From Candidatus Atribacter hydrocarboniphilus (lineage in GTDB: Bacteria; Atribacterota; Atribacteria; Atribacterales; Atribacteraceae), in contig DPKX01000245.1 in NCBI GenBank assembly GCA_003542295.1, positions 8,161-16,221 on the forward strand: a DNA stretch of 8,061 bases, given 5' to 3'. Position 1 is the first letter of the stretch, and each line of letters begins with the position of its first letter. Positions 1-6,485 of the stretch are shown one piece after another. The notes beneath the pieces are model-generated. The model did no database searches. It saw only the letters and a list, made by a program, of their open reading frames with translations, and was not told the DNA's origin. The translations under genes were made by a program, and so were the position numbers.

Positions 1-153
1 GGTAGGCCGGCTGATTTGATATTTTTCTGACAATTCCCGTTCTGAAGGAATAATGTCTCCTGGTTTTAAAATACCAGTTTCAATGTCTTTACGAATCATT
101 TCTATTAATTGATAATAGAGAGGTATGGGGGTTTTACGATTTAAGGTTGACAC
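1..153 (-). CDS. GntR-family transcriptional regulator, HutC/NagR-like (N-terminal part only)
   Basis: The first 51 codons of a DNA-binding repressor run off the left edge. It starts at GTG (151-153), 9 nt after a GGAGGAG ribosome binding site (163-169); an in-frame TAA just upstream rules out a longer protein. The visible residues form the N-terminal winged helix-turn-helix of the GntR family: PIPLYYQLIEMI (about residues 9-20), then KPGDIIPSERELSEKYQISR (about 30-49), which covers the 'PG..lPSERELa..y.iSR' recognition region. The style most resembles HutC-subfamily regulators such as NagR/YvoA, which bind GTGGT...ACCAC-like sites. That fits the palindrome found immediately upstream (186-209). 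The effector-binding domain lies outside the window, so the ligand and the subfamily are not proven. It is read in the same direction as the isomerase and transporter genes and is the obvious candidate regulator of this locus. Confidence 0.9.
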   Translation of the reverse strand, partial: MSTLNRKTPIPLYYQLIEMIRKDIETGILKPGDIIPSERELSEKYQISRPT

Positions 154-185
154 TCTATTTTACTCCTCCAAGAGGGATGAAATAG

Positions 186-209
186 GTTAAGTGGTTAATA
201 CCACTTAAC
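186..209. promoter_or_regulatory. Palindromic operator, likely GntR/HutC-type autoregulatory site
   Basis: This is a perfect inverted repeat: arm GTTAAGTGGT (186-195), spacer TAAT, arm ACCACTTAAC (200-209). The core AGTGGT-n4-ACCACT has the form of sites bound by HutC-type GntR regulators such as NagR/YvoA and DasR (dre-like sites). It abuts the -10 box of the promoter driving the GntR gene, a position where a bound repressor would block RNA polymerase. The palindrome is seen directly; binding by the adjacent regulator is inferred. No second full copy occurs in the window, so if the transporter operon is controlled by the same protein, its site would lie beyond the right edge. Confidence 0.7.
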
Positions 210-238
210 ATGATAATATAGTACTTTCGTATAGTCAA
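210..238 (-). promoter_or_regulatory. Sigma-70-type promoter of the GntR gene
   Basis: On the minus strand, TTGACT (233-238) and TATCAT (210-215) each match the consensus at five of six positions and are separated by exactly 17 nt. The -10 box lies about 57 bp before the GTG start of the regulator gene, with no other coding sequence between. This is the best promoter match in the window. The palindrome at 186-209 begins directly after the -10 box, so it would cover the transcription start. Confidence 0.75.
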
Positions 239-407
239 GAATGATTACCCTTGAGTTTCTTTCCACTTGCCTTTTCTATATTTCAAAATGAAGAAAAATA
301 TGAGCTATCCACATTATATTTCAATCATCTAACCACTTTCAGCCGACTTGATTTCCATGAAATAAATCTCTTTCTCCATGAATACTAATTTATAACTTTT
401 CTTTATT

Positions 408-1727
408 TTAAGACAATACCTCAATTTTCAGTCCGATAACCGAGGCAATTAATTCTAAGTCATTTTTATGATGTCCGATTAATATACAATTGTGATGAGA
501 GTAAAGCTTATTCATCAAAAGGTGACCATCGGGGATTCGAATCAAAGCCCCGTTTCGACAATCAGAACCAGGATATTGAACATACTTCTCTAAATATCCC
601 TCAACTATGAATAAAGAAGAAAGCGAGGGGTCAATTTTTGCCAAAGTAACCTTCCCTTCGGGAAATCTTGCATCAATGGCAGTTGCATCTTCATGAACAA
701 TTTCAAGAACTCTTGGTTTTAATTTCCATTGGTTAGAAAAAGAATGTGGAATTAATCCAAAATATCCACAATGAGCGACTAAGAGATGATCATCGGGGTC
801 TTGAATCTCAGGGAAAGAATCAATCTTTTCGTGTTTTAAGGCAGCCATTCCCATCAAAAATGGATAAATATTACTCATCATGATTGGGGTTTCTAGTATA
901 TTATAAAGTATGTGTTGGGTGAGTAAGGATAAGGTATCGGCTTCACAAGCCCACATGATTCCCTTTTCTTGAAACAACAAATCCCACGCCAAACAGGGAG
1001 TGGTGTTAAAATAATAAGATTCATTTAAGCAGTTCGTCCCAATTCCTTTGATCGTCGCATCCCAGTCAATTTCTTTTTTAACAGCAAGATAGAGTTTGAG
1101 TGCATTTCCAAGAGCCCGATCCGTTACATTATCAATAGGTATAATCAAATTATTTTGAATCTTGGCAACTTCTTCTTCAGGTATTTTCTTAACTTCTTCC
1201 GCTAATTGTTTAAGGCTTTTTCGAATTATTTCTATACCAAATTTTCGGTTGATTTGCTCAGTACATTCCTTCTCCCACCAATAAAAGCGTTTAAATATAC
1301 TGGCTTGCATGCCCTCTCCGGGATTTTCCTGAAAAATAAGAAATTTGGTCGTTTTCATTTCTCTTTTTAGGGCGAAGCATTTGAGGATTTTTTTTGACAT
1401 TTCGATATTATAAGGAGCAAATACTTCAAGGCCTTTCATTTTTAAAAAACTCACCACTTCCCAGTCCCACATGGAAACTGTACCAAACTCCGAGGTTATT
1501 ACTAAAATCGGGAGTTTAATATTATAGAAATCATCAATTTTCCGATAGGCTTCTCCTAATATTTGAGGGAAAACCACTGCATCAGCTTCAGGAAGTTTCG
1601 CTCCAAGCGGGATAGGATTTAACAAATCAGCCTCCTCTTCAAAGAGTGTTTTCAAATTATTCATTTGCTGATAAAACTCTTCATCGGGATCTGATTTAAG
1701 ATAAAGAGGAACTAATTTTGCTTTCAA
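408..1727 (-). CDS. L-fucose isomerase-like protein (L-fucose/L-arabinose isomerase superfamily)
   Basis: This 439-residue protein resembles the family of shorter L-fucose isomerase-like proteins often found in sugar loci. Its N-terminal half looks like the Rossmann-like domains (for example AVVFPQILGEA near 50-60 and LPILVITSEFGTVSMWDWE near 72-90). The C-terminal half carries the catalytic-type region: ACEADTLSLLT (260-270), AHCGY (318-322), and a C-terminal SHHNCILIGHHKNDLELIA stretch (410-428). E262 in CEAD is the expected first metal ligand. The residue 24 positions later, where E. coli FucI has its Asp ligand (E337 to D361), is N286, so activity is not assured. The start is TTG at 1725-1727, chosen because a GGAGGG site lies 8 nt upstream and the next Met is residue 22. 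It is cytoplasmic with no signal peptide. It is divergent from the epimerase gene; joint sugar interconversion is inferred, and the substrate is unknown. Confidence 0.72.
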   Translation of the reverse strand: MKAKLVPLYLKSDPDEEFYQQMNNLKTLFEEEADLLNPIPLGAKLPEADAVVFPQILGEAYRKIDDFYNIKLPILVITSEFGTVSMWDWEVVSFLKMKGLEVFAPYNIEMSKKILKCFALKREMKTTKFLIFQENPGEGMQASIFKRFYWWEKECTEQINRKFGIEIIRKSLKQLAEEVKKIPEEEVAKIQNNLIIPIDNVTDRALGNALKLYLAVKKEIDWDATIKGIGTNCLNESYYFNTTPCLAWDLLFQEKGIMWACEADTLSLLTQHILYNILETPIMMSNIYPFLMGMAALKHEKIDSFPEIQDPDDHLLVAHCGYFGLIPHSFSNQWKLKPRVLEIVHEDATAIDARFPEGKVTLAKIDPSLSSLFIVEGYLEKYVQYPGSDCRNGALIRIPDGHLLMNKLYSHHNCILIGHHKNDLELIASVIGLKIEVLS

Positions 1728-1976
1728 ATCTGTAACCCTCCTTTTTTTCTTGATACGAAAATTTATAACGTAATGAATTCTATAGATTATTTAAGAAAAG
1801 CTCCTTTTTGTTCCTTTTTCAATAATTTTAATTATTTTACCAATTTATTCTGAAAAAGAGTATATTATTGTTGTTTGTATTGAATAAGACCAGTTTTAGT
1901 GGTGGAATATAAATGAGATTTAACTTTTTTATTGGTGTAGTTTTGTATTCAAATACTGAATAAAGGTGGTGGTTGA
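1728..1976. other. Divergent intergenic control region
   Basis: This 249-bp, strongly AT-rich region separates the divergent isomerase-like and epimerase-like genes and must hold both promoters. No hexamer pair with good spacing stands out on either strand, so I do not call promoters. It contains an all-AT inverted repeat (AATAATT, 2-nt spacer, AATTATT; 1821-1836) and a nested palindrome close to the epimerase start (1946-1962). The ribosome binding site for the minus-strand gene is GGAGGG next to 1735-1742. For the plus-strand gene it is AAAGGTGG (1962-1969). Confidence 0.6.
1946..1962. promoter_or_regulatory. Possible operator palindrome before epimerase gene
   Basis: TATTCA (1946-1951) and TGAATA (1957-1962) form a 6-bp inverted repeat around the spacer AATAC. 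A second palindrome, GTATT-CA-AATAC, overlaps it at 1945-1956. The repeat ends exactly where the ribosome binding site begins. The motif TGAATA occurs again at 1881-1886. Its position suggests a repressor site or a translational control element, but short AT-rich palindromes arise easily by chance in this composition. Confidence 0.25.
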
Positions 1977-2939
1977 ATGAAGCTCCAAAATTTCCAATTG
2001 AAAGACAACTTAGTAGTACAGAAATTTATTGAAATACGGAAAAAAAGCAACTGGAATTCTCGCTTAAACTTATCCTGGAGCAACTGGGGATTTGGTATTG
2101 AACCTTTTGAAACCTCTTGCGCTCGTTTAGCAAAACACAATATTCACTACATCGAATTACACGGTAACAAGTATGGTCCTGATTTAGGTTATAAAGCCAA
2201 GGATATACGTCCAATTTTAGATGATTACGGAATCAAAGTCGGAGGAATCTGTGGTATGGTTTCCCCTGATTCAGAACTTTCCAGCAACAAACCCCATATT
2301 ACTCAGAGATCAATTGACTACTTTTACCGGCATATAGAATTGTGCGCTGAAATGGGCGGAAAATATATTCTTTTTTCACCTGGAGCAGTCGGTCGGCCTC
2401 AAAAGTACGATGATAGTGAATTTTACCGAGCGGGCGATGCTATCCGTATTCTCGCTGATGATTTTCAAAAACATGGAATTCGAGCTGCAATAGAGCCAGT
2501 CCGGGCAGCAGAAGTAAGCTTTTGCCATACCTTCAAGGAAGCGAAAGCTCTCATCGATTACATTAACCATCCTGGTGTTCAGCATATTGGAGGCGACCTT
2601 TACCATATGTTAGTTGGTGAAGATCACATCGGAACCACCATCCTTGAATACGGCAACTATCTAACCAACCTCCACACTGCTGATACCCAAAGAGGGGCAC
2701 TGGGAAAAGGTTTCCTTGATGTTGATATGGTTATTATGGCTCTCTACTGTATTGGGTATAATAACGAATCTTGTTATGTTACCCCTGAACCGTTGGGACC
2801 TGGTGGAGATCCTTATCCTGCCATGTGGGGAAAACCGGATCCAAAGAGTTTAGATGAGTTGGTTGGACAAACCGCCAATTACTTCTATGAAAGAGAAGAA
2901 ATTGTCTTATCGGCAACTGATGAAGAGTTATTACGATAA
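1977..2939 (+). CDS. Sugar epimerase/isomerase, xylose-isomerase-like TIM barrel
   Basis: This 320-residue cytoplasmic protein of the AP-endonuclease-2/xylose-isomerase-like TIM-barrel fold probably epimerises or isomerises a ketose, keto-inositol or related sugar intermediate. The residues known from D-tagatose/D-psicose 3-epimerases are all present with near-identical spacing. Candidate metal ligands are E173 (AIEPV), D207 (GGDLYH), H233 (NLHTAD) and E271 (VTPEP). Candidate substrate-contacting residues are E179, H210 and R239, at the same offsets (+6, +3, +6) as E156, H186 and R215 in the Agrobacterium enzyme. It is longer than those enzymes (about 290 residues), with an N-terminal extension (RLNLSWSNWGFGIEPFETS, about 29-47) before the first barrel strand. 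ATG at 1977 follows AAAGGTGG by 7 nt. It is the only plus-strand gene here, divergent from the isomerase-like gene and convergent with a URO-D-like gene. The exact substrate is unknown. Confidence 0.82.
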   Translation: MKLQNFQLKDNLVVQKFIEIRKKSNWNSRLNLSWSNWGFGIEPFETSCARLAKHNIHYIELHGNKYGPDLGYKAKDIRPILDDYGIKVGGICGMVSPDSELSSNKPHITQRSIDYFYRHIELCAEMGGKYILFSPGAVGRPQKYDDSEFYRAGDAIRILADDFQKHGIRAAIEPVRAAEVSFCHTFKEAKALIDYINHPGVQHIGGDLYHMLVGEDHIGTTILEYGNYLTNLHTADTQRGALGKGFLDVDMVIMALYCIGYNNESCYVTPEPLGPGGDPYPAMWGKPDPKSLDELVGQTANYFYEREEIVLSATDEELLR

Positions 2940-2990
2940 AAATTTAGAAAGAGACGATAGAGATACTTTTCCGTCTCTTTCTAAATTTTT
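2938..2990. terminator. Shared bidirectional rho-independent terminator
   Basis: A perfect 19-bp inverted repeat (2938-2956 pairing with 2972-2990) surrounds a 15-nt loop. The GC-containing inner stem is GAAAGAGACG paired with CGTCTCTTTC, and the outer stem is A-rich on one side and T-rich on the other. Transcripts from either direction therefore end the hairpin in a U-run. The stem begins inside the TAA of the epimerase gene (2937-2939) and ends in the TAA of the convergent URO-D-like gene (2990-2992), so one structure serves both. Confidence 0.9.
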
Positions 2991-4222
2991 TAAGCAGTAT
3001 GAATAGCTTGAAACATTGCTTCGATATTTTCTGGAGGTACATTCGCCATTATGTTGTGGATCTGCTGAAATACAAAACCGCCCCCGGGAGCAAGAATTCT
3101 CACTCTTTCTCGAACATCTTCAGCTACTTGTTGAGGAGTGCCAACCCCTAAAACATCACGAGTGTTGCATCCCCCTCCCCAAAAAACCATATCTTGTCCA
3201 AACTCTCTTTTTAAACGCTCGGCTTCCATGTCCTTACAAGTAGTTTGTACCGGATTAATAATGTCTAATCCTGCTTCAATAAAACTAGGCATTAGAGGAT
3301 AAACTCCACCGCAACAATGAAGCATAACCTTTACCTTGGCTAACTTTTTCGCCTGGTTCCAAAGAATACTATGACGAGGTTTAAGAAAGGTATCATACAT
3401 CTTTTTAGAAATTTGGGGACCGGTTTGCATCCCTAAATCATCCCCAAATTGGATAACATCAATATATTCACCAACGGCTGAAAGGTACTTTTCTAAGCTG
3501 TTTAAATGGTATTCAACCAGTTGGTCTAAAAAGTGGTGGGTTTGCTCTGGCTCTGAAGCTAACATCATAAACCAATTATCAGCCCGAAAAAGAAACTGAG
3601 GGATTTCATGAAGATTCCCGCCAAAAAGACCAACGATTGCCCGATCAGTCGATTCACGAAGTTTCTTAGCTCCTGCTTTCAATTTTTGCAGACCTTCTGA
3701 ATCATATCCTAAAGGAGCGGGTGGATTCGACAGTTTATTCCACATTGATTTTTCAAATGCTGCGTCAAAATCGACTGATTTTAGGTCCTTTATTCCCAAT
3801 AAGGGAAAATATATTTGATCAAAATAAAGCGAACCCTTGGGCTGGGTAGCAATTCGGGTCCCATCATCGGAGCAGGCAAACCAATCACCATTTTCCTTTA
3901 CCAAATTGATATGGACTGGAATTTTACAGGGAGTTCCGTCGGGGAGTTCCCAATCTTTCCAGTACTCTTTTTCCAAACCAAAACCACGTCCTAATTCAAT
4001 GACGTCTATATGAAAGCGATCTAACACGTCTGGTTCGACAATAGCTAATTGTTGAGGAATATCATAAACATAGATATCCCCGCTGGTAATTCCTAAATAC
4101 TTTTTTAAGCGCGCATAAGCAATTGCCATAATACCGCTGGATCGATGACCACCAAAGTCAACTGCGACTCGATCTGGCTCCTTATGGTTGATAGCAGCGA
4201 GCACTCTTTCTCTTGAGGTCAA
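2990..4222 (-). CDS. URO-D/corrinoid methyltransferase superfamily protein B
   Basis: This 410-residue cytoplasmic TIM-barrel protein belongs to the uroporphyrinogen decarboxylase family (PF01208-type), which also includes methylcobamide:coenzyme M methyltransferases MtaA/MtbA and CmuA. The start is TTG (4220-4222), preceded 6 nt upstream by GGGAGGTG (in 4228-4236). It gives the family-typical opening TSRERVLAAINHKEPDRVA; the longer frame from ATG 4246 has no ribosome binding site. Visible motifs (numbered from TTG) are FGDD (about 259-262), the zinc-type H-x-C motif in MLHCCGG (H302, C304), GGGCNT (C352) and LAPGGGF (about 377-383). In MtaA-like enzymes a third Cys ligand falls in APGCG; here it is Gly, so C352 may substitute or no zinc site forms. 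True uroporphyrinogen decarboxylase is unlikely in a sugar locus without heme genes. Methyl transfer is possible but inferred. Confidence 0.8.
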   Translation of the reverse strand: MTSRERVLAAINHKEPDRVAVDFGGHRSSGIMAIAYARLKKYLGITSGDIYVYDIPQQLAIVEPDVLDRFHIDVIELGRGFGLEKEYWKDWELPDGTPCKIPVHINLVKENGDWFACSDDGTRIATQPKGSLYFDQIYFPLLGIKDLKSVDFDAAFEKSMWNKLSNPPAPLGYDSEGLQKLKAGAKKLRESTDRAIVGLFGGNLHEIPQFLFRADNWFMMLASEPEQTHHFLDQLVEYHLNSLEKYLSAVGEYIDVIQFGDDLGMQTGPQISKKMYDTFLKPRHSILWNQAKKLAKVKVMLHCCGGVYPLMPSFIEAGLDIINPVQTTCKDMEAERLKREFGQDMVFWGGGCNTRDVLGVGTPQQVAEDVRERVRILAPGGGFVFQQIHNIMANVPPENIEAMFQAIHTA

Positions 4223-4289
4223 TCCTGTCACCTCCCAATTGCACATAATTTTTAATTTATTTCATAGTTATCTAATATCTTAACATTAT

Positions 4290-4318
4290 TTTATATTTAC
4301 TCGTGTCTTTCTCTTGAA
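4290..4318 (-). promoter_or_regulatory. Weak candidate promoter for URO-D-like gene B
   Basis: On the minus strand, TTCAAG (4313-4318) and TATAAA (4290-4295) are spaced 17 nt apart, upstream of the TTG start at 4222. The -35 box is poor (three of six consensus bases) and the surroundings are AT-rich, so this is only the best available candidate. A separate promoter is expected because a terminator-like hairpin separates this gene from the transporter operon. Confidence 0.25.
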
Positions 4319-4371
4319 TGTCACAAGAAGCTTAAAATTAGCCAGAGGCAATTATTCCTGAAAAATGGGGG

Positions 4372-4403
4372 ATATAAAATATTCTCTCCCTTTGGTGGGA
4401 GAG
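4372..4403 (-). terminator. Terminator-like hairpin ending the transporter operon
   Basis: CTCTCCC (4384-4390) and GGGAGAG (4397-4403) form a perfect 7-bp GC-rich stem with a 6-nt loop. On the minus strand it is followed by AATATTTTATAT, an imperfect U-rich tract. It lies about 60 bp after the TAA of URO-D-like gene A, the last gene of the operon, and before gene B. The tract is broken by A residues, so termination may be partial. Similar CCCTCTCCC/GGGAGAGGG hairpins occur as dispersed intergenic repeats in some genomes, which is an alternative reading that one copy cannot decide. Confidence 0.6.
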
Positions 4404-4463
4404 GGCAAGCAAAACATTTCGATTTTTTATTTAATTTCTTATACCATACTGTGGCAATTTTAC

Positions 4464-5654
4464 CTATCTACAGGATAATTCTTCTCGAGCGATTTCAATC
4501 CATTGCTTGATCTGTATCAAGTCGTTTTCAAGAGTGCTGCAAATTTGAAAAGCATCAGCACGAACAGTGTAATGAAGGCCCTGACAGCAATCTTTTATCC
4601 TTCTCAGTTTCTCCTTCATCTCTTGAGGGGTTGCTTTTTCCACATCATCAACCGGATTGAGCACAATTTCCAAAATGATCTCACGATTGGCAACTGACAC
4701 AGCTTTTTCTATATCGGTCCAGGGGCTAATGTGAACCATCTTTAAGGAAGGAATCTCCATAATATCCTTTAAAACTGGGTCAATCCGACCGCAACTATGC
4801 CAATAATCAATTCCTCCATGAAATAGGCTTATTTCTTTTTCATAAGGGAGTATAAATTCGCGGTAGGCCTTGGGAGAGATAATTGGAACATTGATATCAT
4901 CATTGGCAATATATAAGGGTTGAGGGGCAACTCCTAAAAATTTCGCTCTTTCTAATGACCAAGACTTCTTCACCCGAAGCAAAAATTTCATTAATTCATG
5001 AACAAAAACCGGATCATCAATAAAATCTATGGAAAGATTTTCCATACCTCTTAAGTGGGTAGCGATACCAAAAGGTCCAAAATCCCATTCGGGAAAAATA
5101 ACCTTAAAATCATCACCTACCTGTTCCTTTATACGGGCATAAAAGATATGGGATAGCTTTGCCGGGGCAAAATTATAAAAATCTGGAATGGGTACTTTAT
5201 CGAGGTCAGCCTTTTCCTTGATAATGGAAATCTTCCCAACCCAAGGCTCATGTCCAGATTGAGCTGGTTCCTGTGGAATACCAAGGAGGCTTTCCCAATA
5301 CCCAACACCAAACCACATGGTTATGGCATCGGTTAAAGGATTATCATCAAAAAAATTTTTATAGGCATAAACCTTTTTTCTCAATTCAAACTCTAGGTAA
5401 GCATCGGGATCAGTATAAACCTCGTTTAAGTCCATCTGGAAAATTGATGCCCACATTTCACGATCAAGATCAGCAATAAAAGGAACGTTATTCAAATCTT
5501 TTTTGGGAAGGTGCCGAACAAATATCCCCGGTAAACCTGCAAAAGAGACCCAATTATTTTGACGAAGCTGATTATCTTTACTCTCATATTGATTTTTAAC
5601 ATAATCCATTAGAAATTGAATATTTTTACTACGGGATTCGTTTCGACTTATCAT
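4464..5654 (-). CDS. URO-D/corrinoid methyltransferase superfamily protein A
   Basis: This 396-residue cytoplasmic protein is a diverged member of the uroporphyrinogen decarboxylase TIM-barrel superfamily. The support is the C-terminal half: NDDINVPIISPKAYREFILP (251-270; the conserved Asp-Asp then 'iSP..yrefilPy' helix), YWHSCGRIDPVL (284-295, with the H286-x-C288 zinc-type motif), VHISPWTDIEKA (307-318) and VRADAFQI (364-371) near the end. No Cys sits in an APGCG-like context; C356, C357 and C372 are nearby but unproven as ligands. It differs strongly from the second family member at 2990-4222, so it is not a recent duplicate. ATG at 5652-5654 follows AAGGAG by 6 nt. The gene lies 16 nt after the second permease gene, so it is co-transcribed with the sugar transporter, which ties its substrate to the imported compound. 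Function unknown; decarboxylase and methyltransferase chemistry are both open. Confidence 0.75.
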   Translation of the reverse strand: MISRNESRSKNIQFLMDYVKNQYESKDNQLRQNNWVSFAGLPGIFVRHLPKKDLNNVPFIADLDREMWASIFQMDLNEVYTDPDAYLEFELRKKVYAYKNFFDDNPLTDAITMWFGVGYWESLLGIPQEPAQSGHEPWVGKISIIKEKADLDKVPIPDFYNFAPAKLSHIFYARIKEQVGDDFKVIFPEWDFGPFGIATHLRGMENLSIDFIDDPVFVHELMKFLLRVKKSWSLERAKFLGVAPQPLYIANDDINVPIISPKAYREFILPYEKEISLFHGGIDYWHSCGRIDPVLKDIMEIPSLKMVHISPWTDIEKAVSVANREIILEIVLNPVDDVEKATPQEMKEKLRRIKDCCQGLHYTVRADAFQICSTLENDLIQIKQWIEIAREELSCR

Positions 5655-5670
5655 GAAAATCTCCTTAACA

Positions 5671-6483
5671 TTATTTAATGGCTCCTAATGTTAATCCACG
5701 AACCAAATACTTTTGTACGATCATCGCTAATACTAAAATCGGAAGCGATGCCATGACCGCTGCAGCTGACATATTTTCCCATTCAATTCCCATAAATCCA
5801 ATATATCCAGATATGGCAACTGGCAAAGTTTGAGCAAACTTTCTGGTTAGAATAAGAGCAAAAAAGAACTCATTCCAGGAAAATAAAAAAGAAAGAATAG
5901 TTGATGCTACAATCCCTGGAGCAGCCAAAGGGAAAGCAATGCGAACAAAAGCACCTAAATCGGTTGTCCCATCTACCAAAGCTGCTTCCTCTAACTCTTG
6001 AGGAACTTCATTAAAAAATCCTCTCATCAACCAAATTACAAAAGAAAGATTAAAGGTGAGATAAACAATGATTAAAGTGATGTGGGAATCGAGCATTTTT
6101 AAATCACGGAAAAGCAAGAAAAAAGGGATAATTACAGCAATTGGGGGAGCAAATCGAGTACTGAGTATCCAAAACAAAAGGTCTCCCTTCCGTCGAAAAT
6201 TATAGCGAGACAAGGCATAAGCGGCTGGGGTTCCTAATATTACCGATAAAAAAACCGTGACAATACTGATTATAAAACTATTCAGAAAATTTCGAGGAAA
6301 GTCACTTTCAAAAAGGACTTTTCCGTAGTTACTTAATAATGGTTTAAAAAACCAGACTGGGGGGATGCTGATTGCTTGAATTCGAGTTTTTAGAGACATG
6401 GTAACGATCCAATAAACTGGAAAAAGGAAAAAGACCAGGAGAATCCCGATGAGGATATACAAAATCCACTTGTTTTTTTTCAT
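5671..6483 (-). CDS. Sugar ABC transporter permease, MalG-like (CUT1 family)
   Basis: This 270-residue inner-membrane subunit pairs with the upstream permease to form the sugar channel. A membrane segment at about 7-29 (ILYILIGILLVFFLFPVYWI) is followed by further hydrophobic segments near 68-92, 103-125, 135-157, 189-212 and 243-260. The cytoplasmic EAA loop that docks the ATPase is clear: LEEAALVDGTTDLGAFVRI (164-182), then FPLAAPG. The C-terminus TLGAIK is typical of MalG-like proteins. ATG at 6481-6483 is chosen because it gives the usual MKKNKW-type opening and length. It lies 2 nt after the TAA of the preceding permease, with AAGGAG (6495-6500) inside that gene's end, which suggests translational coupling. 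A longer frame from 6531 would overlap the other permease and add a charged, non-membrane leader. No ATP-binding subunit follows. Confidence 0.93.
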   Translation of the reverse strand: MKKNKWILYILIGILLVFFLFPVYWIVTMSLKTRIQAISIPPVWFFKPLLSNYGKVLFESDFPRNFLNSFIISIVTVFLSVILGTPAAYALSRYNFRRKGDLLFWILSTRFAPPIAVIIPFFLLFRDLKMLDSHITLIIVYLTFNLSFVIWLMRGFFNEVPQELEEAALVDGTTDLGAFVRIAFPLAAPGIVASTILSFLFSWNEFFFALILTRKFAQTLPVAISGYIGFMGIEWENMSAAAVMASLPILVLAMIVQKYLVRGLTLGAIK

Positions 6484-6485
6484 CT

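Larger units (their letters stand above)
154..407. other. Intergenic region between GntR and isomerase-like genes
   Basis: This 254-bp AT-rich gap holds the GntR ribosome binding site, operator and promoter in its left 85 bp. From about 240 to 407 I see no open frame with a ribosome binding site. I also see no strong hairpin that would terminate the isomerase-like gene, whose TAA is at 408-410. Transcription from that gene could therefore read into the regulator gene, in addition to the regulator's own promoter. Confidence 0.6.

Noticed and set aside
330..338. TAACCACTT, a 9-base match to one half of the 186-209 operator
   Set aside because: The expected partner arm is absent (321-329 shows no match) and there is no promoter there, so a chance half-site is the simpler reading.
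353..382. TCCATGAA direct repeat (about 354-361 and 375-382) downstream of the isomerase-like gene
   Set aside because: The two 8-base copies are too short to call a repeat element, and no third copy, array or hairpin is present.
1800..1820. Polypurine stretch on the minus strand with two AAAAAGGA-like units
   Set aside because: It looks like paired ribosome binding sites, but no start codon with a sustained frame follows at the right distance.
1821..1836. AATAATT-n2-AATTATT inverted repeat in the divergent region
   Set aside because: It is made only of A and T in a very AT-rich stretch, so it is expected by chance; kept only as a note in the intergenic entry.
1949..2214. Minus-strand open frames overlapping the start of the epimerase gene
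   Set aside because: They are antisense shadows inside a well-supported gene, with no ribosome binding site or family resemblance.
3016..3243. Plus-strand 75-codon open frame inside the URO-D-like gene B
   Set aside because: It is antisense to a conserved domain-bearing gene, lacks a ribosome binding site and its protein is unlike any family I know.
4503..5479. Short open frames (4503-4697, 5129-5311, 5273-5479) inside URO-D-like gene A
   Set aside because: All overlap the gene in other frames with low-quality translations; nothing supports expression.
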